Source: Dysidea avara
Lineage: Eukaryota; Porifera; Demospongiae; Dictyoceratida; Dysideidae
Direction of reading: 5' to 3'
Assembly (NCBI RefSeq): GCF_963678975.1
Contig: NC_089272.1
Coordinates: 58,543,574 to 58,607,573, forward strand
Length of the DNA stretch: 64,000 bases
Positions 10,776 through 22,667 of the stretch are shown here, piece by piece. Within the stretch, counting starts at the first letter, position 1; each line of letters opens with the position of its first letter. Below the pieces are notes generated by a model. The model made no database searches. It was given only the letters and a program-made list of their open reading frames with translations, and was not told the DNA's origin. Made by a program: the position numbers and the translations under genes.

Positions 10776-12679
10776 CATAGATACAGTATACCAACAGGGA
10801 TTGGAAACGGAGACTCGCACACAAACATATCCGTGTCTGGCATGACGTAAAGAGCGTGTCTCATATCCGGCACTCACAACTCTACAAAAAAAAGTCCCCT
10901 CTTCAATAGAACACTAATTAGATAACTAGCTAGTCATTGTCAACGTAAAGCACGAGAAGTATCTCGGTGTGAAAGTTCCTATAGTGACGGTCGCTCGCGC
11001 ACTGTCGACTTTCAAGACTGACCAGACTGGCGGGGGGTCCGATGGAAGCCAACCGCCTGCACCCACCGTAGTCAGAAACATTCAAGCAGCGATTTAGATG
11101 AGTACTGGAAGCAATCTGGATATGGGTACTCTCGCGTCAGTGGCCTAGCCTTGCCATCAGTTGGATTATAGGTTGATTTATGAGTTAGTCACTTACCCTC
11201 TGGCAATCGGAAACTATTGTTTTCCTTTCCAGCCATTGCTGGGTGGCAGTCATTAATGTGTATACATGTTTACTGTCAGACCATGTGGTGGTGGAACTGG
11301 TATGAGCTGGTTAATGCCTGGCAGTGTAACTGATAGACGCAAGACCATGATTTCATGTGACTAGCAAGCACAACTCTGGTTTCATGCAACCCACATGCAC
11401 CCTTCATGCCAGCTTGTCTACACTACACATTCAACAGAGCTAGTACCTTCTATATACAACACAATTTAAAGCTCAGTATATTAGTGACCAACTGATAACG
11501 CACATGCTCATTGCTATAATAGTACAACACAATAGCTAACATTAATTTTGCAACACTACACAAGCAAAACGTAAAGGAAGGTAAAAAAAACAACAAATAT
11601 AACCAGTTACCACCAAGTGTGCGCTGATGTGAGAAGCACAGCTCAAGATTCACTATCAATATCTTCTGGTAAATGATACTTCCGTGTTAATGTATTGACA
11701 ACATGGCTTCAAGTTCACTATCTGAACACTTGGATTGTTCTGCACATACATATACTGGAATCAGTACTGAATGTGTGTTCTTCATCCTTATGGTAAACAA
11801 CTCTCAGATTCTTCAGTGTTAACAGTGGTTATTCAGCAATATTGTGTGTAGGTATGGATTCCATCATTGCACCTCCCATTTCCTGTAGGATTGGTTTCAG
11901 AACAATCTAATATTTACGTTACACTCTACTAATGTACTAGTAACTAATGACATGGTATATTGGTACACAAAGTTACTGATGTGTCCTCCAAAATAACACA
12001 AGTGTAAACTGTAAAATTATTAAAATGTCCAGTATGGTAACACGAATAGTAATTTCAATAAGCTATTTACACGGCACTGACGATGTAAACACCAGAAAAC
12101 ATAATGCTTTTCTAACTGCTCTTACTGGCAGGCTTACAAAATAACACAACTACTAGAAGCGCTGCTGGGTTACAACAAGCTTACCACAGAAGTTAGCGTC
12201 AATGGTCATTTCAAATCACTCGTGTACTAGAACACGCACAGGCAATTTCGCCCTCGAGTAGAACAGTAATTAGCCCAATTGTCGCAACGCTTAGGCTGTA
12301 ATTCTTCTACAACGTGCACAAAGGTGGCTTCTAACGAATTCGCGCTGCACTGGTATCTATGGTGACGGTCACTCGCGCTCGAGACACGGATGGTATTTCA
12401 CGTCTGTTGCGTCATACAGTCTATTTCAGGTTGGTTGTCCACGTAAGCCAAATGCAAAAATATCACGTGAATAGAAATAACCAATGAAATTTCACGCCAG
12501 GCGGATGGCGCTAGTTTAAACTGAAGGCTACTGATCTCATTGGCTACTTTCAAGCACGTGACTTTTAACACTTTGTTTCTCTATTCAACCAACCGGAAAT
12601 AGACTGTATTGGGAATTTGTACAGAGATATCACGTGAGTTACTTCCGTTTCTAATCCCTGTTGGTATACTGTATCTATG
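10776..12679. mobile_element. inverted-repeat DNA element, copy E1
   Basis: It begins CATAGATACAGTATACCAAC and ends with the reverse complement; the terminal repeat is about 36 bp with one difference (GGGATTGGAAACGGA versus a T-to-A change). Total length is 1,904 bp. No intact ORF. A second copy (E2) lies at 32,495-35,394. It is orientation-reversed in its outer parts, but a core of about 170 bp (E1 ~11,610-11,780) is inverted relative to the rest. No clear target duplication surrounds E1. The superfamily is unknown. Confidence 0.75.
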
Positions 12680-13245
12680 GTAGCACCACCACATGTGCTA
12701 CATTATACCAGCTCACTTAGTAAGTTTGCTATTCCCCAATTTCTGGAGATTAGATCAACGCAGGATTTGGTCAGTGCACACCTGTGTTTCTCTCCAGTCA
12801 CTCATAACACTTAAAGCTTTTAATACTAGTGTGAGCGCACACTGCACGTACTACACTAGCTACACACACACTGTAAGTGAAAGTACACTCAACAACAACA
12901 AATAAACACTTACCTACAAGCGTAGATTTGTCCACAACACCAAGTTTGTGGCCTGCACTAGTCACTCTCAGTCATATTAGCCAAAGCGAGAGCCAAAGTT
13001 CGCAACATCGTGGCTTCCACGAGATCTACTCGCAACAGCTGAAATGTACTAGAGTTCGCAGTGTAAAATCTGAACCCATCCAATACTGGAAAACTCCACA
13101 ACTATTAAACATTGGAAACTACAAATAACTGAACACTAAACCCACAATCTATAATATAATTATAGGTTTGATGGTGATTAACTAGAACTCGGCTAGAACT
13201 AATGTCCTTTATTCTTCACGCCAAACTGCTCGCTTACCTGTAGAT
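12680..13245. other. no supported gene
   Basis: Short open frames only. It may include the upstream region of the kinase fragment that starts at 13,246. Confidence 0.35.
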
Positions 13246-13631
13246 ATGGCGGGCGCTTCTTCCGTGCTTGCCGGAATGCTACTCATTGGGATAGAGCCAA
13301 CCTGTGAAGAAACTGGTAAAGGTGGAAATGGAGTAATGTACAAAGTGTCGTGGAATGGAACTATCTGTGCGGTGAAGCAAATCCATTCTGTGCTCTTGGA
13401 ATACGCCAACCCTGAGGAGCTACAATCACTGTCGCAGAACTTTTTGCAGAATGCGAGGCAAATAGTGTACTGAGGCATCCTAATCTAGTACAGTTTCTGG
13501 GTCTTTATTACCCGCCAAATTCCCTTCTACCTGCTCTTGTGATGGAGCTGATGTTCACCAGTCTAAGCAGATATTTAGAGACTGTTGGAGATTTAGAAGT
13601 GAACCTTAAAATCTCCATATCCAACAATTAA
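13246..13631 (+). pseudogene. protein kinase fragment, frameshifted and truncated
   Basis: Starts MAGASSVLAGMLLIGIE. It contains the glycine loop GKGGNGVMY, the VAIK-type lysine in CAVKQIH, then (after a 1-nt loss near 13,450) CEANSVLRHPNLVQFLGLYY, and the hinge region ALVMELMFTSLSRYLE. These are subdomains I to V of a kinase N-lobe and hinge, resembling a TKL-like set that I associate with large sponge families. The HRD and DFG catalytic motifs are absent: the frame runs into stop codons at 13,629 and AT-rich sequence. It is therefore a catalytically dead fragment, probably a partial duplicate. There is no neighbouring partner gene. Confidence 0.75.
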
Positions 13632-14340
13632 GCGACTTTTAATAAAAAAAATTTTATTGGCAAGATACACGCGTCTACACTGGAAGCAGGTTTTCAAGGC
13701 TCTGTTATGGAGCGTCAGATAACTTTTAATCCCTTTCCAGGTTCTAGCAGGAATGGCCAGCATGACATCTACTTTCACGTAAAATGTAACAGCTTAATAC
13801 GGCCTTCTTCATGGTACAAAGTAGGGGATTTAACATTACACATAGAACCATTGGCAATGAAAATATTTGCTCACCCCAACAATCCAGGCGCGAACTTTTT
13901 AACGATTCCAGGTTATCCCAGGCTAGATCTATCCTTTCTTGAATACTTCAGCTAGCTATACCGTTCGTGACGAACTTTTTACACGGTACAAATAATTTTA
14001 TAAAAATCACCATCTCAATCCAATAGTCGCATACCCTGGCTGAGCACTGATTATTAATGACGCGCGCGCTATATTGCGTGGGCGAGTTACAATGGAGAAG
14101 TATTCCGTTCTTGAATGTTTAATTCATCAACTTTTCAATGGTCAGTAGTCCTTGTACATCATGCTAATAACTTTTTTTGATCACGTGATACATCTTAGTA
14201 TTTTGTACATGTAATCAAATAAATATTTTGAAAAATGGTCATTATAAAAATTTCAAGTTATTTGTTTGCAGTTCTCCAACGTATAAACCTGTGGAAAAAA
14301 CAGTCACATTTAAATTGGTGAATTTAAAAAAATCTTTATC
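13632..14340. other. unassigned; one weak ORF
   Basis: 13,707-13,955 (+) encodes 82 residues (MERQITFNPFPGSSRNGQ) with no recognised motif. The surrounding sequence is noncoding. I do not call a gene. Confidence 0.25.
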
Positions 14341-14341
14341 A

Positions 14342-14420
<79 letters not shown>

Positions 14421-14452
14421 ATCGTACACACACACACACACACTTCACTACA
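14341..14452. repeat. (CA)n microsatellite, interrupted
   Basis: CA dinucleotides with a few interruptions (CG, ATCG). Confidence 0.95.
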
Positions 14453-14469
14453 TATTCACATAAAAATTA

Positions 14470-15900
14470 AACACTACAAGGTTTGGTAATGGTTGTTTAC
14501 ATTGGCTAATTTTGTGGTGTGCCACATATAGCAACTAGGGAAATGTGTATCTGTGATCAAGAATTTAATTTAGTTTGTAATATCATAATTAGATGGTCAC
14601 ACTATCTTTGTCAACTAGAGATGAACTGGCTTTTGGTAAAAAGGGAGGGGTAGCCAATGCCTCGGGACTCTTGTATGCTATGTGAGAAATCCAATCAGAA
14701 ATACACAAATATATTAGAAACCAAATCCTAAATCCAAAATCATGTAAAAGTAATGGAGAAAGTGAGTTTAACAAAGTAGACAATGATCGATCATGAATAA
14801 CTAGAACAAGATGTAGATCAACAACTGTACAGATAGTTACTAGTTAGCAATATCTCTAAATGCTTTTAAAAATACATAAAGATTGGGAGTCTCGTACACG
14901 CCAGTTGGGTGCTTTGTGTGGGCGTTGGCAACCCCTCTGGTACACCATTTCTGTGTTTTGCGTGGGCGTTAGCTACCACTCGGGAAAAATAAAATAATGA
15001 AAGACTATACAGAAGCTGATCTGTACAGAAGATGAGCCCTACACAGCTACGTGGGCTTCTTTTTACAAAGCATACACTCACCTTATTTGCACATAGCCCA
15101 ATCATCATCATGGACGCTTCCACCTCCCACCGTGCACTAAAGTAATAGAAACAAACATCATTAAATAATATAAGCATTAATAGTATTATAGCATAACACA
15201 GCAGCACAATATTACAGCATGATAAACAAACCAAAGTATTTATACAGAAAACTATGTCATAGACATTTAATCGTCTTTGAGCAAGGCCATTTTAACGAAG
15301 GCGCAAATTGGGCGTGGGCGGGCAATTCATTACATTCTTTTCGCCGTTTATAACTATCACTTGCAAACTAATGCATATACATACAATGTCAAAGAACGTA
15401 TATATTTAAACAGTTGTATGATACTTATAGACTGTTTTGTCACTGTCAACCACTTCTTGCGCGTGGGCGGCCCACCACCCCTCCCCTCCGCACCCTCCCA
15501 CCCCCTATATGATATACGTGCTATACAGCTGAGCATATAAAAGTTGCTAAAATTAACAGGTTTTTGTAGAATCAGTTTTATTTTTAAAATTCTAATTGAA
15601 CAAACAGTACATTTTCATACTGTAGCTGAATGACATTAAAATACATTGAATTGTCTGATATGCAATTCTTCGTGATTCGTTGCTCGGTTTGAGGTATCTA
15701 CACTCACGTAATCCTCCTATCATTCACTGTGACTTGACAGCCAATAATATTTTATTAAGCAGATCACTGACCGCTAAAGTCACTGACCTAGAGGGTCACT
15801 CGAGAGTCCTAAATATACCACAACTTTGGATGTGTTCTCATTTGGTGTACTAATGTTTATACCCACAGAATTTATGGTTATTGACCCAGAGTCTCAAGAC
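14470..15900. other. mostly noncoding; one possible isolated exon
   Basis: On the minus strand a 55-nt stretch (15,082-15,136) is framed by a pyrimidine-rich acceptor and a perfect gtgagt donor. It could encode ARWEVEASMMMIGLCANK. No partner exon is visible, so it is only a candidate. The rest shows no gene. Confidence 0.25.
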
Positions 15901-15909
15901 ATGTGGTAC

Positions 15910-16260
15910 TTAAATGAGAGATGAGTACTTTAACAAGCTACGAGATGCTGAAGTGTTGCGTCCAATCATTTTAGATTGTCTGCAAAATAGTTTCACCAAA
16001 TGACCCGGTATGGTAGAAATTTGCAAGTAGTCGAAACAACTAAATGATGGTCTACCAAGTAAACCCCCACCAGCTAAATCATCTACTCTTAAGTCTATTG
16101 AAGAAGTTGAGGCCATAATGGCATCCCTTGAATCAGACCAAGTATATGATCCTAGATAATGGCAGTCTGTGGATCGGAAATATTGCAGATTCTGATACTT
16201 GAGATTACAGTTGTCTGGAAATTAATGAAGTGGGAGATGACACAGTTACAGCAACTTAAT
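15910..16260 (+). pseudogene. unrecognised decayed coding fragment
   Basis: Reading + with stops ignored gives LRDAEVLRPIILDCLQNSF, SKPPPAKSSTLKSIEEVEA and IMASLESDQVYDP, a codon-like composition quite unlike the AT-rich flanks. Several in-frame stops and frame changes interrupt it. The family is not recognised; it is most likely an old transposon or gene remnant. Confidence 0.3.
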
Positions 16261-16812
16261 TATCTATGATATGTAAGTTGTAGCCTTTCCATACAACATT
16301 AACAACAACATTCTATATGATATTGTACAATGAAATTACTTCAATTTGGATAGGCATTTAGTAAACTTCTCAAACAAAATGTATCCTGTATACTAATATG
16401 GACACCTTAAACTTATCACGTTATGATGTACGTAATGAGAGTTATTTTTATACTGAGAATAACAGGCTGTCATTCAGGTCTCCTTATTTTTAATGATAGA
16501 TTTCTTTTGTTTGTTTGTATTTGTTTCATTCTGTTTACAGTAATTATTGTTGTTATTCTGAGACTTACCAGGTTTAGTGTAGTCCCTTATTCTGAAATGT
16601 TCCACCTCAGGATTTCCCCTAATCACCATTTAATTCGTGTCAGATAATCCCTGGGGGCACGTCAAGTTAATCTGAGTGCAATGTGATTATCAACAATGTC
16701 ATCAATTACGATTACTTGTACCAGTTTGTTGCTACCATTGCTACTGGCTCTGATATGGGAGTAGTGAATATGACCATATATGGTAAGAGTAGTTATCTGT
16801 TGTCTATTATAA

Positions 16813-17518
16813 CAGGGCCGGTGGAAGCTCTTAGTGGCTGGTCAGGCAACAAGCCAGGTTTTGATTCAGGGATTGTGATGAGTGTGCAAAGCATGATGAG
16901 TTACTGTTCCGCGAAGCACTCTGGCATGTGAAACATGCCCCTCTAGGGGGATCTGGGGGGCATGCTCCCCAAGGAAAATTTCGAATTTTAGTGTTTGTAA
17001 ACCACATTCTGAAGCAATTTTAGCACTTTACAAGAGTTGATTTTAAGATATTGGCATCATATTGCTTCATACATGCACTGACTTTTGTAACTTCCCTAGC
17101 TGTCACACAACCTTTCTATATGTTGTAAAGTCTAACTTTGTTTATACAATTGATCAGGTTTTTACAGGCTTTGCCTTCTTACCTGTACCCCCAATGATAA
17201 TAATAACCTACCTTTCAGCAGAGCTGGAAGAACGTCCACCGCACTGGTCATCACGTGCTTCGATCATTAGATGCATGAATATAATAGAGGATAAGCAAGT
17301 GGTAACGTGAAGTCGGTTGCACATCCTTTTACTGCATTAAAGGTTAGAATGTTTGGTGTCTGTCTAGAAAAATATAAATTAGTGTATGCCATGACGACGT
17401 AACTGCTATGCAGAGCTACCTTATTAGTGTATTAGTTTAGCTAGGCATGCGCTCACATGACTGGCTTGGGCTGTGAAAATCTGCTACGGAAGTGGCCATA
17501 GTGCTTACACCTGCCCTG
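16813..17518. mobile_element. non-autonomous insertion with short inverted ends
   Basis: Absent from the duplicate at about 61,000. Starts CAGGGCCGGTGG and ends CACCTGCCCTG (terminal match CAGGGC/GCCCTG). The flanks resemble the empty sequence TCTATAAA, but no perfect target duplication remains. The ends look hAT-like. No convincing ORF. Confidence 0.45.
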
Positions 17519-17629
17519 TATAAAATTAATATTGCCTTTTCACATGTAACCTAAACGCTGTCAACAGAACAAAGTCATCACCTTCTGTTTGAATAAGTGA
17601 TAATTAATGATGAACACAATGAACCAGCT

Positions 17630-18180
17630 AGAGTGACGTGTCAAAACATGTTATTGGGATTTTTCAAATGAAATTACACAACACTGAATTTCACCCCATA
17701 GATCTTAGGAATCATAAAGAATTACCAATAAAACAAATCATATTATACACTCAGCACTTTTTACGCCACCAAGTCATCCATAAAGTAACCCACACCAAGT
17801 ACCTTGGAGTGGTTATTGACTCAAAACTCTCTTGGTAACCGCATATTAAAGAGATTTCTAACAAAGCTAATAGAGTCAAAAGTTTTCTACAGTGCAATCT
17901 CCAAAATTGTCCTCAATCCATTAATCAAACCAATGTTGGGAACTTGTGTCATTTAGGCACCTCATACAAATAAACACATATCTCTGGTTGAATCAGTCCA
18001 TTAGCATGTTGCATGCAAGCTTGTTTTTATTACTTACTATCCCTTTTCTAGTATTTCTGAAATATTACAAAGACTAAATTTGAAATGACTCGTCTAATAT
18101 GATACATATGTCAAATTCAGAAATCTTTATGTGAAATAAATTTTGTGTGATAAGGCCCTCCCATTTTTCAACAAATATTT
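17630..18180 (+). pseudogene. decayed non-LTR reverse transcriptase 3' part
   Basis: VTHTKYLGVVIDSKLSW (17,787-17,838), then after a stop HIKEISNKANRVKSFL and NLQNC, then frame breaks. This is the region after the catalytic palm in CR1/L2-like LINE proteins (YLGV.ID..LSW..HI..I..KA). The paralogous copy is at 61,130-61,500. Both are dead. Confidence 0.7.
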
Positions 18181-18252
18181 GAATGTGGCATTGTTGTAGT
18201 GGCATATTCATCCTTCATAAATTAATGTATGTACTACAGCCATAGCTAACAC

Positions 18253-21147
18253 CAGAGCTCAATATAATGGTTTTATTTTGATCTGTCAGATTAAAATGAG
18301 ATTTGACAGGTCATCAGTTAGAATTGCATAGGCCATAATTTTGAATGTGAAGGAAATGCCTTGTGATACCTTACAGTGTGCTAAGCACACTCCATGAGCC
18401 TTGTAGGGAAGTCTGGGGACATGCCCCCACCAGAAAAGTTTAAAGAATAGGTTGTACAGATATGCTATTTTAGTATATTTTAACTGTAAATAATTTATGC
18501 ACATACATAGATAACATGTTCTATTTATTTCCAATTGTTTTCAATAATTTTTAAACAACATTTTTATTTGATGTACACTATGTAATAAACCATGCTTAAA
18601 AACACTTTCGTTGTTGATTAATTTAATGCAATGAATTACTATTAAAAATGTATAAGAAGTGTAGATGTACAGTTAGTCACCATCAGATGATATGTCCGAG
18701 TCATCACTGGAACAAAACCACCGGTCCCATTCATCAAGAGTGAGTTTTTGTGTTTCACTATCTTCATCGGATTCTAGTTCATCTACAGTAGTGGAGGATG
18801 ACCTTGTAGTCTGTTCTCTTGACTTGTACTTCTTCCTGGCACTCTGTTGAGGTCTTCATTTGCACTCGCTTAGCCACAATTCAATTGCACTGTCAGCTGA
18901 AAATTCTGCTAATGTGGGCCCTTCAATGTATAATTCCAAAAGGTCATTCAGTGTGGATGTTTGGAGACTGTTTCTTTTGGTGCTTTTAAGGTATTTCAAA
19001 CTTGAAAAGATTGTTTGACTCTTGCATTAGAGAAAGGTAAGCTAAAAAGTAGCTTGCACAGCATCAAAACATTTGGCCACTTTGCTGAATCTGGACAAAC
19101 AAACAGATTGTACCACACCTTGCGATAGTCAGTACTCTCTAGTCTCTATTCCTAGGTAAGACCTGGCATACACCAAAGCATCCTCTATTTCATCTTGCGT
19201 GGACAGAACGCTGACATCTGTTGCCTCCAGTGGATCTCTAAAGCATGAACATAACAACTCAATGCTATCTTTAACATCCTGCAGTGAAGCATCATCATCA
19301 GTAGAGTCAATAGTTGGCCTCTTTACCCAGCTCTGTATGTCTAAAAAGGCTATTGTTGCCCTCAACACACCAGTGTCTGACCACTCTAGTCTTTCCTGAA
19401 TGGCTTTGTACAACCTGTCTAGGTCACCCAGAGCTTGCTTCTTGCAATATTCTAATGTGGCAACTGTGTAATTTTTAAGAGTTGCTCCTTGGTAACTGAC
19501 ACTACTTCCGTCACTGACAACCCTGTCTTGTACCAATTTGACAGTGGGCCACTCTGATGGGTCCTTTTTTCTTAATGATCTCAATGAGTTCACTGTCTTA
19601 AGAATTTGCTTGAGGCCGTCTACAATATCACAGTCTAATTTCTGCAAGCATAAACTAAGTATTGCTGGCCCCTTAAGAACCTCAACAAACATAGCACTTC
19701 CAAGCAAAAACTTGGCACGTGACCACTTCAGCAAGTATCTCTTTAGGCGAGCCCTGTCTTGAGATTTAAGTGAAGCATCTTCACATAGGGTAACTAGGTG
19801 AGAAAGGTAGGCACCAAATTGATCAATGATCCTTTGTAGAGCTTTTCGTTTGTGGTTTAGCCACCGAGAACCTTGTGCACGTACTGGTAGACAGCCATTC
19901 TCCTTAAAATCAAATACCTCTTTAAGATCTTCAACAATAGATTTTAATCCCCAAACCTTTTTAGGGGATTTCTCATACAAATAATATAGCCTTAGTAACA
20001 TTTCTTCAATTCTTTTAAACAGTGAGCTAACAAAACCATTCTTGGATGCTAGTTCCAAACGATGTGCAAAACACCAGCTCCAGTAAATCCATGGTAAACT
20101 ACAGCATAGATTTGCCTTGATGCTTGAATGTTGGGCAATATTTACTGATGCCCCATCAGTTCCTCCTCCTACTAAGATTGGGTTACATGCTAAGACGTTT
20201 GCTTGATCACATATATTCTCGATCCCCAATGTGTTTGAAAGTATTTCTCCCAGGCACTTCAGCAAGCCATCAGTATCTGTCTTGCATACTGTACCAACTG
20301 ACAAGAACCTGGCACAAGACTTGATCTCTCTACGGTGGTCATCTTGCTGACAGTACAATAACACTACAGCTTCATCTTCAACTTTTGCAACATCGGTGGT
20401 ACCATCCATTAGAAAGCTAAAGTAAGAGACTTTCTCCTTCAAAAACTCCATAAACGATGATCGTTGTGATGCAGCAATGAAGTGAGTGAAGCTTTTGCAG
20501 GATACATCATTATTATAAGTAGTACCCATATCAACTGCATGCCTACTTTCTAGTTGGTACAAAGGAGAGTACTTAGCAAACGGAATTCCTTCTTTAGCCA
20601 TGGTGAAAGACAAATCAAACTTGCGTCTTAGACGCTCGCGTGATTGGGCATCTAGCTTCATTAACAATCGTACAATGGGTGCAACAGACGTCAGCGGCTC
20701 GCCACTATCCTTCGCTTGGCCCATCTTCAAATAATTCATGGCGGCAGAATGCTGGCAACACGTCGCATGATCGACCACGTTACTTGTTCTATGGTTCGTG
20801 GAACCTTCTATCCATACCCGAGAAAAGTTTCGCTGGCCTGTGATCTTCCTTTCGTATCGTCGGCAGATTTCACACCAAAGAGCTGCCACGGTGGATTTAT
20901 CATTCTTCTCCGTATCGCACCGAAGCCAAGTAAGCGTCTGGTAATCAGCGTTGTACTGCTTCTGCCACTTTTCGAAAGTTCCGTGGGCGATTTGTCGCTT
21001 CTTCCGCTTCCCTTTATCCACTAAACCGCTAGCTGTTGCCGCACGTTTTTGAGCGGCCATTATTGACCGGTAAAACTTTATTACGAGCGGTCATGTGATG
21101 CGTGTGTCCGGATATTGACCGGTGACCGACGGTTATATTGAGCTCTG
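18253..21147 (-). mobile_element. hAT transposon (ZNF862-like), 2,895 bp
   Basis: Terminal repeats CAGAGCTCAATATAA (18,253-18,267) and TTATATTGAGCTCTG (21,133-21,147) are perfect. TAACAC flanks both sides (18,247-18,252 and 21,148-21,153). The duplicate segment has the empty site GCTAACACTATG at 62,131. The duplication is 6 bp perfect rather than the usual 8 bp for hAT. It encodes one transposase gene on the minus strand (next entry). Confidence 0.85.
18667..21060 (-). pseudogene. hAT-family transposase, ZNF862-like, frameshifted
   Basis: An open frame of 643 aa (21,060-19,129) starts MAAQKRAATASGL, followed by a basic stretch KGKRKKRQ. A BED/TTF-like zinc ligand set follows (C63, C66, H98, H104), then a DUF4371-type RNase H-like core with SFLMDGTTDVAKVEDEAV (first Asp) and GGGTDGASVNIA, and WCFAHRLELASKN. 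The frame is broken near 19,129 by 1 nt. The following frame gives DYRKVWYNLFVCPDSAKWPN and LPFSNARVKQ; after another 1-nt break comes LKSTKRNSLQTSTLNDLLEL, the hAT C-terminal dimerisation region. A TGA after WLSECK and an acidic tail end it near 18,667. Such proteins cut and paste DNA in the nucleus. With two frameshifts and a stop this copy should not make full transposase, although the long N-terminal ORF could still be translated. Confidence 0.9.
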
Positions 21148-21170
21148 TAACACTATATTTCAGTAGCTAC

Positions 21171-22665
21171 AATTCAATTCAATTCAATTCAATTATTAGC
21201 TTTATAGTGCAATGTTACAGGTGTACATGGTTGTACATCAATAAAAGTGAGTTTGTATACAATTGCACTAAAGGTAATCTGATAAGTACCAGATCCCATA
21301 ACTTAAATTAAGTACTTATCATTACTTATATAATTACAATTAGCTGCTAAATGTATCAAAGTTAGGTGGCTTGGGGTGTTTGGAGCAGATGCTACAAGGA
21401 CATGTAAAATGGAAACTATGCTGGTTGTCTGGATAGAAGTTACTTATAAAATGCTGCCATAGGATTTTAGTTAGTTGAAATTTAATGGTAACTAAGGGTT
21501 GAGTTAGGTCAATTACTGGTAAGCTGTTGAAGGTTCGAGGAAGTCTGTTAAAGTAGAAGTTTCTTTGTTGATTAGATGATGTAAAAACATGTTCAAGTTT
21601 GTTACTGGAAGAAGACCTAGTAGAATGATGACAGAATTTGATGAAGGTCTGGATGTTGAAATGATCAGATGGATTTTGAATTGATTTTATGAAAAACAGA
21701 ATGTCACACTGGTCATAAATATACATCAATGGTAGTAGGTTGAGCTTTATAAGGCGAGTTTTATAATCAGAAACATAATCGTTGAGGATGTATTTGGTAG
21801 CTCGGCGCTGTATTCTTTCAAGAGCAGAGATATCTTGGATAAGGTGGGGATGCCACAATGGGGAACAATACAGGAGCTGAGACCTTACTAGTGCTATGTA
21901 CAGAGTTCTTTTAGTTGTAGTGTTAATAGAATGGCTGAATGTACGTCTAAGCAATCCTAGGGTTTGATAAGCTTTGGATGAAATGTGGTGATAGTGGTTT
22001 CTCCAGGACAGGTCAGTAGATAGAATGATACCAAGGTCACGATGGGTGTTACTAGATATTATTGAGGAATCGTCAATGTTGTAAGAAGTTGGGAACTTTG
22101 TATTAAAGGAGAGGTGAATAAATTTCTTAGTGTTAAAAGATAGGTTTGAGTCTTGAGACCAGTCAAATAAGGAGTTGAGGTCATCCTGGAGTTTGATGGA
22201 ATCAAGTAGTTCAAAAATGAGTTTGTAGCATTTAGTGTCATCTGCAAAAGATAAAGCATTGGAGTGATGAATGGATAGATACAAATCGTTGATGAAAACT
22301 AAGAACAAAAGTGGGCCAAGGATGCTCCCCTGGGGCACACCTGATAAAACTGGAAGTAGAGTTGAGTAGGAACCATTGAGTCGTACACATTGGTATCTAT
22401 TATAGAGATATGATTTGAACCACCACCACAGGTAGCCAGTAATGCCAATTTGCCACAATTTTAAGAGTAGTTCATTGTGAGGAACTCGGTCGAAAGCTTT
22501 GGAAAAATCTAAATAGATTACGTCTGTTTGGGTTTTGTGCTCATAAATATCTTTGAGGAAGATAAGAAGTTGTTGCAAAGTTGAGCGCCCTTTCATGAAT
22601 CCAAATTGTGAGGTAGAGATACGACTAGAAATAGATTTTGTAACTTTTTCATGAATCAAAAATAT
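21171..22665 (-). mobile_element. 5'-truncated non-LTR retrotransposon (CR1/L2/Jockey-like)
   Basis: The insertion is absent from the duplicate segment (62,145-62,165 reads straight through CAGTAGCTAC to AAAAATG). It ends with a (AATTC)n tail at 21,171-21,197, the hallmark of a non-LTR 3' end on the minus strand. It starts abruptly inside the reverse transcriptase at about 22,665, so it is a 5'-truncated copy. Confidence 0.85.
21340..22659 (-). CDS. reverse transcriptase, C-terminal part of LINE ORF2
   Basis: An uninterrupted 439-aa frame. Motifs: FGFMKGRST (20-27), YLDFSKAFDRVPH (49-61), GVPQGSILGPLLF (107-119), the catalytic FADD (138-141), YLIVL-like RSQLLYCSPLW, and a C-terminal Cys cluster CPCSICSK near the end. 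This is the fingers/palm of non-LTR reverse transcriptase, which copies its own RNA at a nicked target. The endonuclease domain and N-terminus are missing because of 5' truncation, so the first Met is just the first ATG within the domain. The frame is intact, suggesting a fairly young insertion. Confidence 0.85.
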   Translation of the reverse strand: MIHEKVTKSISSRISTSQFGFMKGRSTLQQLLIFLKDIYEHKTQTDVIYLDFSKAFDRVPHNELLLKLWQIGITGYLWWWFKSYLYNRYQCVRLNGSYSTLLPVLSGVPQGSILGPLLFLVFINDLYLSIHHSNALSFADDTKCYKLIFELLDSIKLQDDLNSLFDWSQDSNLSFNTKKFIHLSFNTKFPTSYNIDDSSIISSNTHRDLGIILSTDLSWRNHYHHISSKAYQTLGLLRRTFSHSINTTTKRTLYIALVRSQLLYCSPLWHPHLIQDISALERIQRRATKYILNDYVSDYKTRLIKLNLLPLMYIYDQCDILFFIKSIQNPSDHFNIQTFIKFCHHSTRSSSSNKLEHVFTSSNQQRNFYFNRLPRTFNSLPVIDLTQPLVTIKFQLTKILWQHFISNFYPDNQHSFHFTCPCSICSKHPKPPNFDTFSS

Positions 22666-22667
22666 TA

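Larger units (their letters stand above)
16728..18246. repeat. duplicated segment, block A1
   Basis: Matches 60,920-62,138 in the same orientation, beginning with GCTCTGATATGGGAGTAGTG. It differs by a ~706-bp insertion (16,813-17,518) here and a MITE (61,571-61,968) in the other copy. It carries a decayed reverse transcriptase end. Confidence 0.85.
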
